Below are positions 25,773 to 38,100 of a DNA stretch of 64,000 nt, in pieces (within the stretch, counting starts at the first letter, position 1; the number at the start of each line of letters is the position of its first letter). The position numbers and the translations under genes are program-made. The notes beneath the pieces were generated by a model. That model saw nothing but the letters and a program-made list of their open reading frames with translations, ran no database searches and was not told the origin of the DNA. Location: contig VWZX01002286.1 in assembly GCA_013399015.1 (NCBI GenBank), positions 31,001-95,000 on the forward strand, in the 5' to 3' direction. The DNA comes from Galbula dea. Taxonomy: Eukaryota > Chordata > Aves > Piciformes > Galbulidae.

Positions 25773-28700
25773 TATCTTGATCACAATACTTGACAAGAAA
25801 GGCAAGCATTGTATCCTCCAATAGTAGATACATCTGTCTCTAGTAACAGGGGAAAAAAAGGACAAAAAGACCAGTTCTGGGAGTCATCACCTGCAATTAT
25901 ATGATGACCACATGCAGCACTACTCACAACTCAGATCAAAACTCAAGTTGTTTAAAAGACCACAGTGTCTTTCATTCTGGCCTCAAATCAGACAGAACAT
26001 ATATTAGCAAATTAGATCATATTTTAAATTCAGTTTGAATGAGACTGCTTAAACAGAAGAGTTAGGCCTTATACATCTAACACATACTATCAAGTATTTT
26101 GTTCACAATATTGGAACACTAAATACGGAACGAGTAAACTAATTTTCAAAACTTTGATTTTTTTTAAAATGGCATCACCAAGCAAGCTGTTTTATTGCTT
26201 TGAGCAGTCTCATCAACTTGCCATGAAAGACACTAAGTATACTAAAGCCATGCAACATGGCAATAGTCTACATTTTAACTTACACTTAGGGACTACTTCG
26301 CCTCGTTTTACTTTTTCCAGACCAAAGCAATGGTCAGGACAACCAAGAGATGATACACATATCATAACTACGTAAAGGTCAACAAAGCTTAAACACATTG
26401 CGTCCTACTCATTTGATTACTAGGAGTGTATTTTTCACTTTTAGATCCTAAGGTGGGCACCACAGTAGATGGTAAAATATTCTGACTGAATATGTAAAAT
26501 ACATAGTTCCTGCGCTGAATTTCTCCAGATATGAATGCCAATGTCAAATACCACACAGTGCTAATAATTCTTCTCGTACCATTCCTTACAGAATAACTGT
26601 AACTTACTGCATCAGTATGAGTTGCTCAATGTGCCCAGTTCTGAACTTGCTTACATCGCCTTGACTACATTTAAACAATTTTGGATTCAAACTAGAGTAC
26701 TTCATAACCTGGTTCTACACATCTTGTATTACTAACCATGTGGCAGCTTCATTAAGTTTATAGACAGAAAGGGCAAACACATTTTATTACAGGGGAATAG
26801 ATGACCTAGTTCAGGACTGCTTATGTTTATAGGAGAATGTTTTTTTCTTTTTTAATTGAAATAAAAATTGATTTTATGTGCCAAGAAGTTAATAATGGCT
26901 ACTACTCTACGGAAGTACATATTTTTGTATTCCACTTATTTAGTGGCTCAAAGAATCCACCTGTATCATCTTCTCTCTTGATTCTTGAACTCAAAACCAC
27001 CAGATCTGAGCAAGTAGCCATATGATTCCAGAGAGAATTTCATCATATAAATCATTAATATTTTCCTTACTAAAAAAGAGGGAGATGGGAGGAGCCTAGA
27101 CAACAATTTCATACATTTACACTTCTTCCAGCTGTTGGATTACTGAGTTTTTTCCCCCAAAAAACTGGTATGGCTTGAATCAGATTTAAAATCAGTTCCC
27201 AGAGGAGACTGATAAATGGATTAAAGTAGAACATAAATTCCCTATGTCACCCAGTTCCTTAAACCTTGATGTCAGTAACATGCCTAATCACTCCATTATT
27301 ATAAACGTCAAATATGTTTCACATGAGTTAGGAAGAGTGAATGGGTATCAAAAGAAATGGAAGATTCAAGAAATTGTAATGCTATTATAAACTTCCATGC
27401 AAAAATATCTGAAATATTACAGTGTTTACCCATTAATACTTCAGATTCTTATTTTCTTATAATTTGCACAGTTACTATAAGAGATAGAGGGGTATATCCA
27501 TTGCACTGCACTTAGTTTGCTTTCCCTTAATGGTGCTACTTCTGTGAGCTAGCATAACAAACTGAAGAGTGTATAAAGGCAGAATGCAAATTCACAGTGT
27601 GATTTTTTTTCAGTAGTTAATTTAAGACACTCTACACAGGAATCTTGCTTAGAAAATACAAGAACTCTTATTCTATTCAGCAAAATGAAATGTCTCAGCT
27701 AAAGTAGTGTTTCCACTGGATTTTAAGAAAGATGTTGCAAAGTATAGAGAGCAAAAAAATGACAGCCCTTTCAGAAAAATTACTTACATGAAAGTAATGA
27801 AAGAACTGGGCTTGCATACATTACCAAACAAAAACGGGAGAAGTGGATCAGCATTACAATAATCCTGAAACAAGTAAAAAAGTCAGTGATTTATCATTCT
27901 CCCCTTTCTTCCAAGTTTGCAGAGGAAAATAAGAGGTTTCATTTGGAATTAAAAGGCCAGGAATTAAACAATAGAAACAAGCTTTCCAAGATCAAGTTGG
28001 AACATGCTACCAATAGAGACTATGAAAATCTCATTATGGAAGTCTACAATAACAAATTAGAAATATTTTGGTATAAGACAGTGCAGTTCAGTACTATCAA
28101 ACATCTGATCTGGCTGACTACATGACCTCTTGAGCTTAGCTTGCATTCTACATTTCTACAGTCCTGTAGTTAACAGTCATGCAAAGAATATTACAATTCT
28201 TTAACAGTGACAATACTTGATATGTAGCAAGGGGTAAGAATCCTTGGGCAATAAAGCATTAAGCATTTTAGAAGAAAAATAATGGAAGAAACCTCAGCTA
28301 TTGAACATAACTCCCTAAGTATAAGGTGACAACAGAAATTTCACTAGTAGGGGGAAAAAAAACACCCTTCATCTACTATGTCCCTCCCCAAAGTTTATCT
28401 AATCTAAACCACTGCAAAGTTTTCTAAAAATTGTTACATGCTTAAGAGTTCCAGACTACACATAGTAATGTCCTAATTTTCAGGTTGGCTAATCAACACA
28501 GCTCCCATTGAAGTCAAACAGAATTGGTGAGTCACTGATAGCTATATATGCAAACATTCGCTGCTTTGTTTTCTTTGTGTGGGAATAAAAGGAGGTGGAT
28601 AGAAAAAAAAACCCTCAACTGCCACAACAGCACACAATTCTACAAATTTAAGTTTCTGTTGCCAGTTGTTAGATACTGGATAAATCAACAGGTCAGGAAG

Positions 28701-31700
28701 TTAGCACTAACCTATTGTCTCTTTCACAATTCATGCTTAGATAGAATTTGTTTCTCTTTCAGAGATTCTGTTATAAAGCAGTAAGGCACAATACTAGAGC
28801 TAGTTTCAGCCTTGTATTTACCTTTCAATTTGAAATACTTCTGGCTATAAGAAAAAAGAAAGAGACAAGCTAGTTAGCTAGTCTGAAGTACTATGTTCAC
28901 AAGAAGTTAATAAAAACAATTAGGCAATTCGGCAGAGCTTTGCTGTCTCAAAATAATGCTTGGGAAATATACTGCAAAGGTACAAAATATTGTTAAATAG
29001 CAAAAATAAAAAATAAATACTGAAAACAATACAATCTATCTCAATGTATATTTTTTATTTCTCTACTATAGTTGTATTTTAAGTGTGTTTATTTTCTTTT
29101 ACAATATTTACACATTGCAATGTTAGAGAAACTTGGAAACTTGTACACCCTTTTTGGTGTACAACATGATTCAGTCCTTCTGTTTATCTGTATTAAAAAA
29201 CAGTTATTAATTTCTAATTTTTCTGTACCTCTTCAGGACTTATTTTAACCTTAAAATTCAAAATTTGGCCTCCCCTATTCCTTACTGCATACTGTCCATG
29301 TCATACATACTAAGAACAGTCTTGCTAGTTTCAATACACACTCTTTAGTGAAGCTCTTTACCATGGTAGCTTATTGCATAAGCACTACCATGAAGACATA
29401 TACTAGCAAATGTATTTCCAAAACATCATCTCCTCTGTCATGTATATTTTTGTATACTTTTGTGTATATGTGTACTTTTTTTTTTTCATTCATATATATG
29501 TATATGAGAAAAATCAAGTTTGAAAGATTTTGGCCACAACAGTTCACTGATTTGGGCTTTCCAGTTTAATACACCTAGGACTTGACTTTTCAGAGTACTG
29601 TGCTCAGTACTCTGGTACGTTCAAGGTACAACTTCCATTAAATTCAGCTCCATTGATAGTGCTTCGCATTTAGCAAAATGATGCTCTCAAATGTAACTTC
29701 TTAGCAGAACATATGCAAGATAATCATATTGCTTAACGGTTGGCACCTAATTTAGATGTCTAATTTGTGAGGTTAATTCCCCAAGGCTCCGCTACCATCA
29801 AAAGAAAGGTAGCTCTGCTGTCTCTGGCTACGCATCCCTACTTACTCCATTGTGCTGGCACTTACATTTATAAGGCTGTTCAGTTAGTTGCACTCAAAAG
29901 TTGATTTAGCTGAAAAATAATGGTTTTGGGGAGTGTTTTTGGCATGTTAATTTTTTCAGCTGGATAAGCTGATCTTTCTGTCCATGTATGCACATAATTG
30001 TTAAGTGCACAGGTATTACTCTGAAACTGGCCAGAGCAGATTGAGATGATCTCTTTAGCCAACAGCTCATGGCACTTATGTATTAAACAGAGAGCTGGCA
30101 TGGAATAACGTGTACATTGTGTCAAAAAAAAAAAACCCAAATGGAAATAAAACTCCATCCTTTGACTCCTAAGCCTACATAAGAAGTCTGTAACAGAGGC
30201 AAGGAATGGATCCATATTCCCTGGCCAGCAGTCAAATTATCTTTACACTTAAATTTTCTTTCTACAGTTCCTGCTTCATTCACCCAAATTCTGCAACAAA
30301 TGAGGCAGAGGTCCTACAGAAAACAATCTAATTCATCACACTACTACAGGCTTTTCTCTGTACAGTGAATGAAGCTGAAATCTCCAGGGGAAAAAGCAGT
30401 ATTCTGTAGTTAATGATATTTTAGCACATATAGACAAAGAGGGTAAATTAACTTTAAATAATTGAATTTGAAACCAGGAAGGTATTTTCATATAAGTTTC
30501 TGTATCTGGCTACTGAGAGTTTAAAAAGGCAAATTCAAACTCCAGAAATTTCATCACATGCAATGACAGTGGAGTCAAGTACCAGGGTATGAACACTTAC
30601 AGCATATTACCATCTCAGTTGTAGCAATTGATTTTTAAATAACTCATAATTTTCAAAAATCTTTTATAGCTTGTTAATACATAAACATGTATCATCAAAC
30701 CATAAAAGTGGCCCAAGTCTATTAAAATTGATAGACTTTCAATTGACCACAGATCAGGCCCCATGCACATAAACCAGTGTTTGCGAAACACTGTATGAAT
30801 GCAGAATTTTTAATTAATACATAGCATCTCATGAACTGGCAAAACAGTTCATGTTTAACAATGATGTATAGCCCAACTGTTCCTTTTTTTGTTTGTTTAG
30901 TACATACTGAAGATATCATGGTTTGTTTCACAGCAAAATCACTTTCAGAGAGACTGAGAGTTCTCCTTGTTTACGAGGTAACAACTATATCCTGCAAAGG
31001 TGTTTATTAGACCTGTTACAGATACAGTTGCTACCAAGTGGAAACATGCTCCAGTTTTCTTACGATACAAAAAAATAAGAAAAGCTGAATTTCACAACAC
31101 AAAAATCACACAATTTATCAAAAGACTGAGAAATACTTCCAGAAACATGTGCATCAAACTGAATTAAGTGGGAATATTACAAGCATTACAAAATTACAAA
31201 AAGCACTCCAATCAGTTGCAAATGAGATTCTAGTCTTACTGTAGTTTCCAACACTTGCATCTACAATCAAGAGACTGGAAAATATGTATGACTCTTAGCA
31301 GTCTTTGAATTAATTTTGTTCCAGAAATCAACATGGACCAGAGACTGTCTGTCTATGAAGAAATGGGGTTGTAAAATAAAAAGTCATCTGTAAAGTCATA
31401 AAAATCAAATAAAAATTTGCACTTTTAATTGATTCTTCATAATATCATACTATAATTACCTATTCTCAAAACACAGTGGTTTTCAGCTCTGTGGAGAATA
31501 ATGAATGGTATTTTAACTCTGAACTTGGCTGTAAATCACACTATGCAATCATCATCTGAAAGTAATGGGAGACACCTACGAATATCACAGCTGAACTATC
31601 AAATGACACAAAATAAAAACCAGACTAAGGGTTCATTAGCTACTGTCTTGTACCAACTGTGGCCAAGACTACCTGCAAGGAATGATGTTCATTACTGGAA

Positions 31701-34145
31701 GTCCTCTGCCAGGTGTTTGTCTCCCTGGTTTTATTTTCGCCCTATAGATTACATGTCCTGTTCCTTTTTTCCCCTTCATTTGTCATTCCCAAACATTTGT
31801 TTTTCCCATAGTTTCTTTCTATTTAGTCCTCTGTCCTTCTTAGAAAGAAACATATTTTCTACAATAGATGGACTGGAACCCATCCCCAAGGCAAAAGTCA
31901 CAAGCAGCTGGCACAGGCAGATACCAAGGAAACAATCTAAGAGCAAAGCAAGCACATAGTTACTTCCTGAGAATGTCCCCCAGCATGCAACCATTTCCAG
32001 TTCTGAGACTCCCTGAGCCAAAAGTAATTTGAAGTACTTTATGCCTTTTTTTCTTATGTATTTAATTCAGCTGCTTATTGAATTTGTGCAAATCTCCACC
32101 ATCTACATCATCTTACAATATAGATGTCCTTAATTATACATGGTCTGATGTTTGTTTTATATACTAAAACTACAGTGGCAGTTTAATTACTAAGAAAAAA
32201 AGTATTTAATGAATTCTTTCTTCTAGGATCATCTCTTTTTTTCCTCATTGGATTTTGAGTATTTCATTGGAATAGTTCTGTATTAACTACTCTAGGCTTA
32301 TAATTTGCATACAGAACTTCCCATCTATGTTCTGCATTTCACTGTGCAAAATCCTTCTCTGCAACGACAAGCAGCAGTTCACATCTTCGAAGGCTGTTAC
32401 CTCCTCATGACAGAATGATATTAGCTCCTCCTAGTTTTAGTAAATCTTCATGCTAGATTATTTACTCTTTTTGAAAGATAATTTTGAAAACTACAAAACC
32501 TTGCTCCAGGAGAGCCTACAAAACTTATTTTATATATATCTAATACATGCATTGGATGTGGATGTTTGTAGTTTGGTCCATAGACTGCAGTTCTAACCTA
32601 TTTCACCTCTGTGCATTGCAGACCAAGTGTAATTCGATTTATTAAAAAAAAAAAATAATCAAGATCATGTACTAGTGAGCAAGTGAAATGAACAGAGAGA
32701 GAAGTTAGAGACAGTAACATGTTTTTTAAACATGTCTTCTGGAACTTATTCCACAATAAAGACATGAAGATGCTGTTTGTTGGTATTGTTTTGTTTTGTT
32801 TTTTAAAAAAGCACTATTGATTGTATCTAAAGGAGCAGTAGTATTGGTAGTACTTTTTTTTTTTTAAATCTATTTCAAAAGAAAAAGTAGTCATTCTAAT
32901 TTTTTAAAAAGATAGGGGGAAACGACCCTTTCTATAGCCCACAGAAGTTACATCCTGATGGGCCTTTAAAGTGGGTATCAGATTGAAAGGAACACTTCCT
33001 TTCCTCCAACACACATACCTCCTACTATTAAGGATACTACTTGAAAGAACTAAAGAAAATTAAGTATCTTTACATTAAATAATACTCTCTTTTAAAATAA
33101 TATTCTTTTTCAATTTCATACATTATTCTTTAGTCTTTGAATAAGGAATGGAATTTGTCATTTTGCTTAGCTTCACTGTATTTTCTTTTACTCAGGGGCA
33201 ATTCATAAGTTTCAAACATTTATATTTAGGCCATACTACCAGAAATAGCTGGTTCCAGAAAGGCTCCTGGTTCCAAACAAAACTCACTAAAATCCAAGGA
33301 GGATTAGGTGATAGAGGGTTCACTGGTCATTGGTCAATTAGAAACCACTCTCACAAATACTCTTAAATGACTGACTTTGCTGACATACCCATGCTATTCA
33401 TTTTCTCTTGAAGTTCCAGATCTTGTACTCCTGCAAGAAGCTTCATAAACTTCCTCACTAAGAAGCACAGAACCATTTAAAATGTGATCCTAGACCTTTC
33501 AAGAGAAAAAGCAAGTGAACAGAACCTAGCATCCACAAAGCCAAAAAATTAAGTTACTAAGATTTGAAAAAAATTTCTTTGATTAAACTTGAACATTAGG
33601 ACTTCACTAGCTGGTATATAGTTCATTAATGTGATTAACATTAAAAGGAGCATTTATATTCCTCAGCCAAATGCAGAGTTAATTCTCTTCATAACTTCTA
33701 GTATCAAGACGTTTATAAAACGGCTTTTATCTATCTTCCACATTCTTCAATAGAAGAATTAAAAATGTCCAGCACAAAAACTAAGGCTTGCAACATACTT
33801 ACTGTATTTACATGATATTTAGTAATATCATTTGCTTAAGTTTGAGGCCTAGCAAACTTCGAAGTAAACCCAAGCACAAACTCGGGATAATTTTCTTCCA
33901 AAATTTAGCAGGAGGCCTTTCTGTTTGCATGCACGAGGTTGCAGGCCGGTAACGCCAGGGCCCTGAACGATCCACAGCCCTAAAACCTCACTACTGCAGC
34001 ACTTACTTTTTACTTAAGCCGAAAGAAACAACCACTTAAAAGTGCCTTTTGAAAATAACCTTGAAAATTAAACTTTCAAGCCGTAATACAGCAGGGCTTA
34101 CACACCCCATCTCTGGGCACAGGACAGACAGCTGACACACAGGGC
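25773..34145. other. Intergenic DNA immediately upstream of the CDIN1 promoter
   Basis: No gene can be supported. The longest frame outside repeats is 152 codons at 31501-31959 (+); its translation matches no family I know and ends in low-complexity Phe/Ser/Leu sequence. It is near the longest length expected by chance in this much sequence. AT-rich simple stretches are common and no RNA gene is evident. Base composition changes sharply from AT-rich to GC-rich at about 34.1 kb, where the CpG island begins. Confidence 0.6.
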
Positions 34146-35120
34146 CCCGTCCGGCTCCTGATCCGGCTCCCGCCCGCGTCCTCAGCCTTGGGGCACCCGA
34201 GAACCGCGATGGCAGCATGATGAGGGCGTAGCAGAGGCACCCTCTGTCGCCTCCGCCCCACCAACTCTTTCTGCCCTCGCGGACGCTAAAGCAAGGAGTT
34301 GTTTGGGGAGCACAACAGTGTCACGTCCCCAGCCAGCAGGCGGCCAGCAGCCTCCTCCGCCCTCAGGCGAGGGATACTAGGCTGCCTCGGCACACAACGC
34401 AAAGAGCTACAAGACCCACACGCCAGCGCCATTTCCGCAACGGGCACGGCGGCGCCCAGGCGGTGCGAACTCTCCTCTTGCTTGCGCGGCTGCGCAGAGC
34501 CCAGTCGCGCGGGATGGCGGCTCTCCCCGCCCTGCTCTGCTGCGCTCTGCTCCCCACTTCTCCTCCCCGTACCGCCCCTGCCGGGCAGCGAGGCGGAGCT
34601 CTGGGAAGCGGGTGCTGCGGCGGCCCCTGACTGTCTCGGCAGCGGGCTTGTAGGAAAGGGCGCCCCGGGTTTGCCGCGACCCCCTCTCCCCCATAACTGA
34701 TCTTCTGGCTTTCGCCGCCCGGCGCAGCCGCGGGGCAGGGGTGGCGCAGTCTGCTCCCTTGCCCTTCCACCCCGCCGTAGCGCAGTGCTGGCGCCGTGAG
34801 GTAGGTGGTGGGAGGCATGAAGCTGACCAAAGCCCAGTATGATGAAATAGCCCAATTCCTGGGGCACGTGCAGCCCACCCGGCAGAGCCTGAGGAAGCTG
34901 AAGGAGAAGTTCCCTAGGTAAGTGCGTCCTGTCCTTCCGGACCGCTGCCCGGCGGGGGGCGGGCGATTCGGCCCCGGGCTGCGGCCTGAAAGCTCGCTGC
35001 TGGCGGGCGTGGGGCCGCAGGGGGTCGCTCCGCCTGCTCCAGCCGGTGCCCTCAGTTCAGGCCCCACAAGGTACAAAATCACTTGGTCACGCACACGGTC
35101 ATCGACGGCAAGCGCCAGCT
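34146..35120 (+). promoter_or_regulatory. CDIN1: CpG island promoter of CDIN1
   Basis: GC content and CpG frequency rise abruptly here against AT-rich flanks, and the island ends within the first 200 bases of intron 1. Housekeeping-type features are visible: no TATA box near the start codon, a YY1-type ATGGCGGC (34514-34521), TGCGC/GCGCA repeats near 34483-34496, and a GGCGGGGGGCGGGC Sp1-type run (34951-34964) just inside intron 1. The transcription start is not determinable but probably lies between about 34.5 and 34.8 kb, giving a short 5' UTR. Such islands often fire in both directions, but no divergent gene is recognisable upstream. The long minus-strand open frames over it are a by-product of high GC. 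Confidence 0.85.
34817..34917 (+). CDS. CDIN1: CDIN1 coding exon 1 (start codon)
   Basis: It encodes residues 1-33 plus two bases of codon 34 and begins MKLTKAQYDEIAQFLGHVQP. The start is chosen because an in-frame TAG at 34802-34804 lies only 15 bases upstream, so no longer N-terminus is possible in this exon. The ATG has a G at -3 (ggaggcATGa), and the protein start aligns with the human one. The donor AG|GTAAGT is perfect consensus. The exon sits in the CpG island and contains an E-box CACGTG (34865-34870) within codons 17-18. The intron that follows is phase 2. Confidence 0.96.
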
Positions 35121-38100
35121 TCTTGAAGCTATTTCTATGAACTGGGTAATTTTCACTCTCTGACCTGGGAAGTTGGCACAAAATAAAGAGTGCTTCCCCC
35201 TCACCCCCAGCAAACTTCCAAATAAAAGCTTCTGGGTCCCTTCGTGAGGCTCTTAAACACCACGTAGGTTTTTCTTACGTGATTGAAGTCTTAAGGCTCA
35301 GGTCATTCCTCTGTAGCTGAGACCAAGAGTGGAATCTGGCCTGTGATACCACTGCCCTGTGGCTAGGGGAGAAGGGGATTTCTGGACCCATAGCTCTTTA
35401 TGTGGTGCTGCTCTCTAGTTGAAGGCTGGAAAAGGGATTACCATCTTAGGTGTTATCATGCATCTGCTTCCTCACTTGAGCTGTGCTCAGAATTGTAAAA
35501 GATATTTGTAAATGATCAGTTAGCATGTAAGGGTGTATATGAGATGATGTGCACCATGAACAGATATTCATTGCCAAAATTTGATTACTGCCAACAACAA
35601 CAGAGTTGTAAAGGCCTTATCATGACGTTTTTCTCTGTTTTCAGTTTTGGGGGAAGGATTACTAGTACTGAATTGGACAGGAAACCAAATCACGTTCTGT
35701 GAGGTGTGGAGTGGTGCTCTCTCTAGATCACCAGAGGTAATATAGGAGATTGTAGGTTTTTTAAAGTGCTGTGTTTACTCCTGTGAGAGAGAGAGAGAAA
35801 TAAGTAAAACAAAACATTATTCCCAAGCTTTCTGAATCAGCCTTGCTAATCTCACCACAAGCATGGCTGAGAAAGCTGTCTGAAGCTGTGTGTAACAAAG
35901 TAAATGGATGAAGAGCCAACTAACTTAGGCTTTTAAACTGTCAGTGAAATTTCCTTTCAGGAAAATGTGTAATGTAGGTAGGAAAAAAAATCAGGCTGAG
36001 GAGATAGCACTGTTATAAAGAAGTGAAGCTAAAGCAGTATGGGTGGTTCATTGAGTTGCATTGTTGGGAACCCAGCTCACCTTGCACAGTATATGTGCAA
36101 CTTGGGAAACTACTTCCTACCACAGCATATGTCTGAGGAGGTTAGACTTGGCTTTATCACTTTGATGCTAATGGAATTGGAAGAGAGTGATTGTGTGCAT
36201 ACATGCATGCATGCATACACATGTACATGATGTACTGCGTCCGGTTCTGGGCTCCTCAGCATAAAAAAGATGTGGACCTGTTAAAGCAAGTCCAGAGGAG
36301 GGCCACAAAGATGATTAAAGGACTGGAGGACCTCCCCTATGAGGAAAGGCTGAAACAGTTGGGGTTGTTCACCCTTAAAAAGAGAAGGCTTCGAGGGCAT
36401 CTCATAGCTGCCTTCCAGTACCTAAAGGGGGACTATAGGATAGAAGGGGAGAGACTTTTTAGACTCTCAAACTGTGATAAGACGAGGGGAAATGGTTACA
36501 AGCTGCAAGAGGGGAAATTTAGGTTGGAGATTAGGAGGAATTTCTTTACCAGGAGGGTGGTTAGGCACTGGAACAGGTTGCCCAGCGAGGTTGTGGATGC
36601 CCCATCCTTGGCGGTGTTCAAGGCCAGGCTGGATGTGGCCCTGGGCGACCTGGTCTAGTGATTGGCATCCTTGCCCATGGCGGGGGGGTTGGAACTAAAT
36701 GATCTTTAAGGTCCCTTCCAACCTGAGCCATTCTATGATTCTATGAGTTTTTTTTCTAATCTCCATATAGGTCTGTATCAAAGAAGGTTAGAATTTAGGG
36801 TGCTTTACCAGGTCAATCAGTGTATCTAGGAACCCTCATCCAAGACAGATCCATAGGCACAGGAGTGTCTGTAATACAGAAAATGTGTCAGAAAAAGACT
36901 AGGCCTTTCTGTGGATACTTTTTACTACCCCCTGCCCCCCCATTCCTTTGATGCTGCAAACGATCCATTAACTCCTCAGTTTCAGAACTTAATGACTCCT
37001 GAAAAACTATTTGCTAATAACAGTGTATAGTTCTATCAGGAAAAAAAATTACGCTTTTTCTAAAGGAGCTGGCTTAGGTGTGGTGAACACTGAAAAGCAG
37101 AGATTAGCTGTAGTAGTTGCTTCCATGATTTGGTGGCTTAACATACTGTTACCTTGTTATCCACATTATGAAATGAGAATGTCTTTTGAATTTTCCTTGT
37201 AGTCCTCTTCTGATTTTTTTTCCCATCCTAGGAGAAGGCTAAACTATTCTGTTTGAATGATGAGTTGATATATTTTTTAAAAATCCTTGTCAAGTATATT
37301 TTGAGGAAGTCTGCATGTCTCCTTTCTATGAATGGCACAGCAAGTGATGTTTCTTTGTTGTCTTTTGTTTATTTCTCCTAGCAGAGCAGATGCAGCAGAC
37401 CCTCGGAGAAAGAGTTGGACATAGCAAAATATGTTGACCTAAAGATTTTTGAGATGTATGTTTTTAAAAAAAATAAATAATGCATTCCAAGGCCACTTCT
37501 TGCCTTAGCAGCAAGGGAAAATGCATTGAAATAGATGCATGTTAATAATGTGAGAGAAAGGCAATTTTTATAACCATTGTCTTGTAAAAGAGGCCCTCTG
37601 CAAAGATTTATAAACTGGGGTGCCATCTTAAGTGTGAAAGAGGAGGCTTTTCCAGTGATATGTTTTGTAACTGTGGAGAACGTATCTTAGAATCTAGAAC
37701 CTCTCTTATTCTCTTCTAGGTTGAGAAGGGTCTGATTGGCCTTTTTGGCCAATTCTTTTCTTTATGAAAACCAAAATCAAACAAGCCCCACCACCCCCTC
37801 CAGCTTTCTAATTTGGTCTTTTAAGAAAATGTTCCAGAATCTGTCATGGCATTTGCAGTGTGTTGAAGGTGCCCAGAACCAGTTTGTCATTATTATATGG
37901 TAACGGTTGCTGAATCAAACTGGAAGGTACTAGCATCCATAATAGCTGCTTTCACCTTGCACTTTCAATCTTTCCCTAGGAAGGATCAGTATTCCACCGG
38001 TAATGCAATACATAAATTGACAGTTTTCAAGTATTACTGGTTCCTGCTGCCTCATAGATCTTAAGAGTCCTTGGATTTCTGCATTAATCTGCTTAGGGGT

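Noticed and set aside
31501..31959. 152-codon plus-strand open frame
   Set aside because: No recognisable family and no promoter, splice or polyadenylation context. Its length is about what the longest chance frame in 64 kb would reach. A protein search or expression data could reverse this.
34363..35181. Long minus-strand open frame (272 codons) plus overlapping frames at 34286-34867, 34299-34700 and 34407-34694
   Set aside because: They lie in the CpG island, where few stop codons occur in any frame. The translations are Pro/Arg/Gly/Ala-rich low-complexity sequence and overlap the real CDIN1 exon 1 on the other strand.
36474..36698. Trp/Gly-rich plus-strand frame
   Set aside because: An out-of-frame shadow of the CR1 ORF2 C-terminus.
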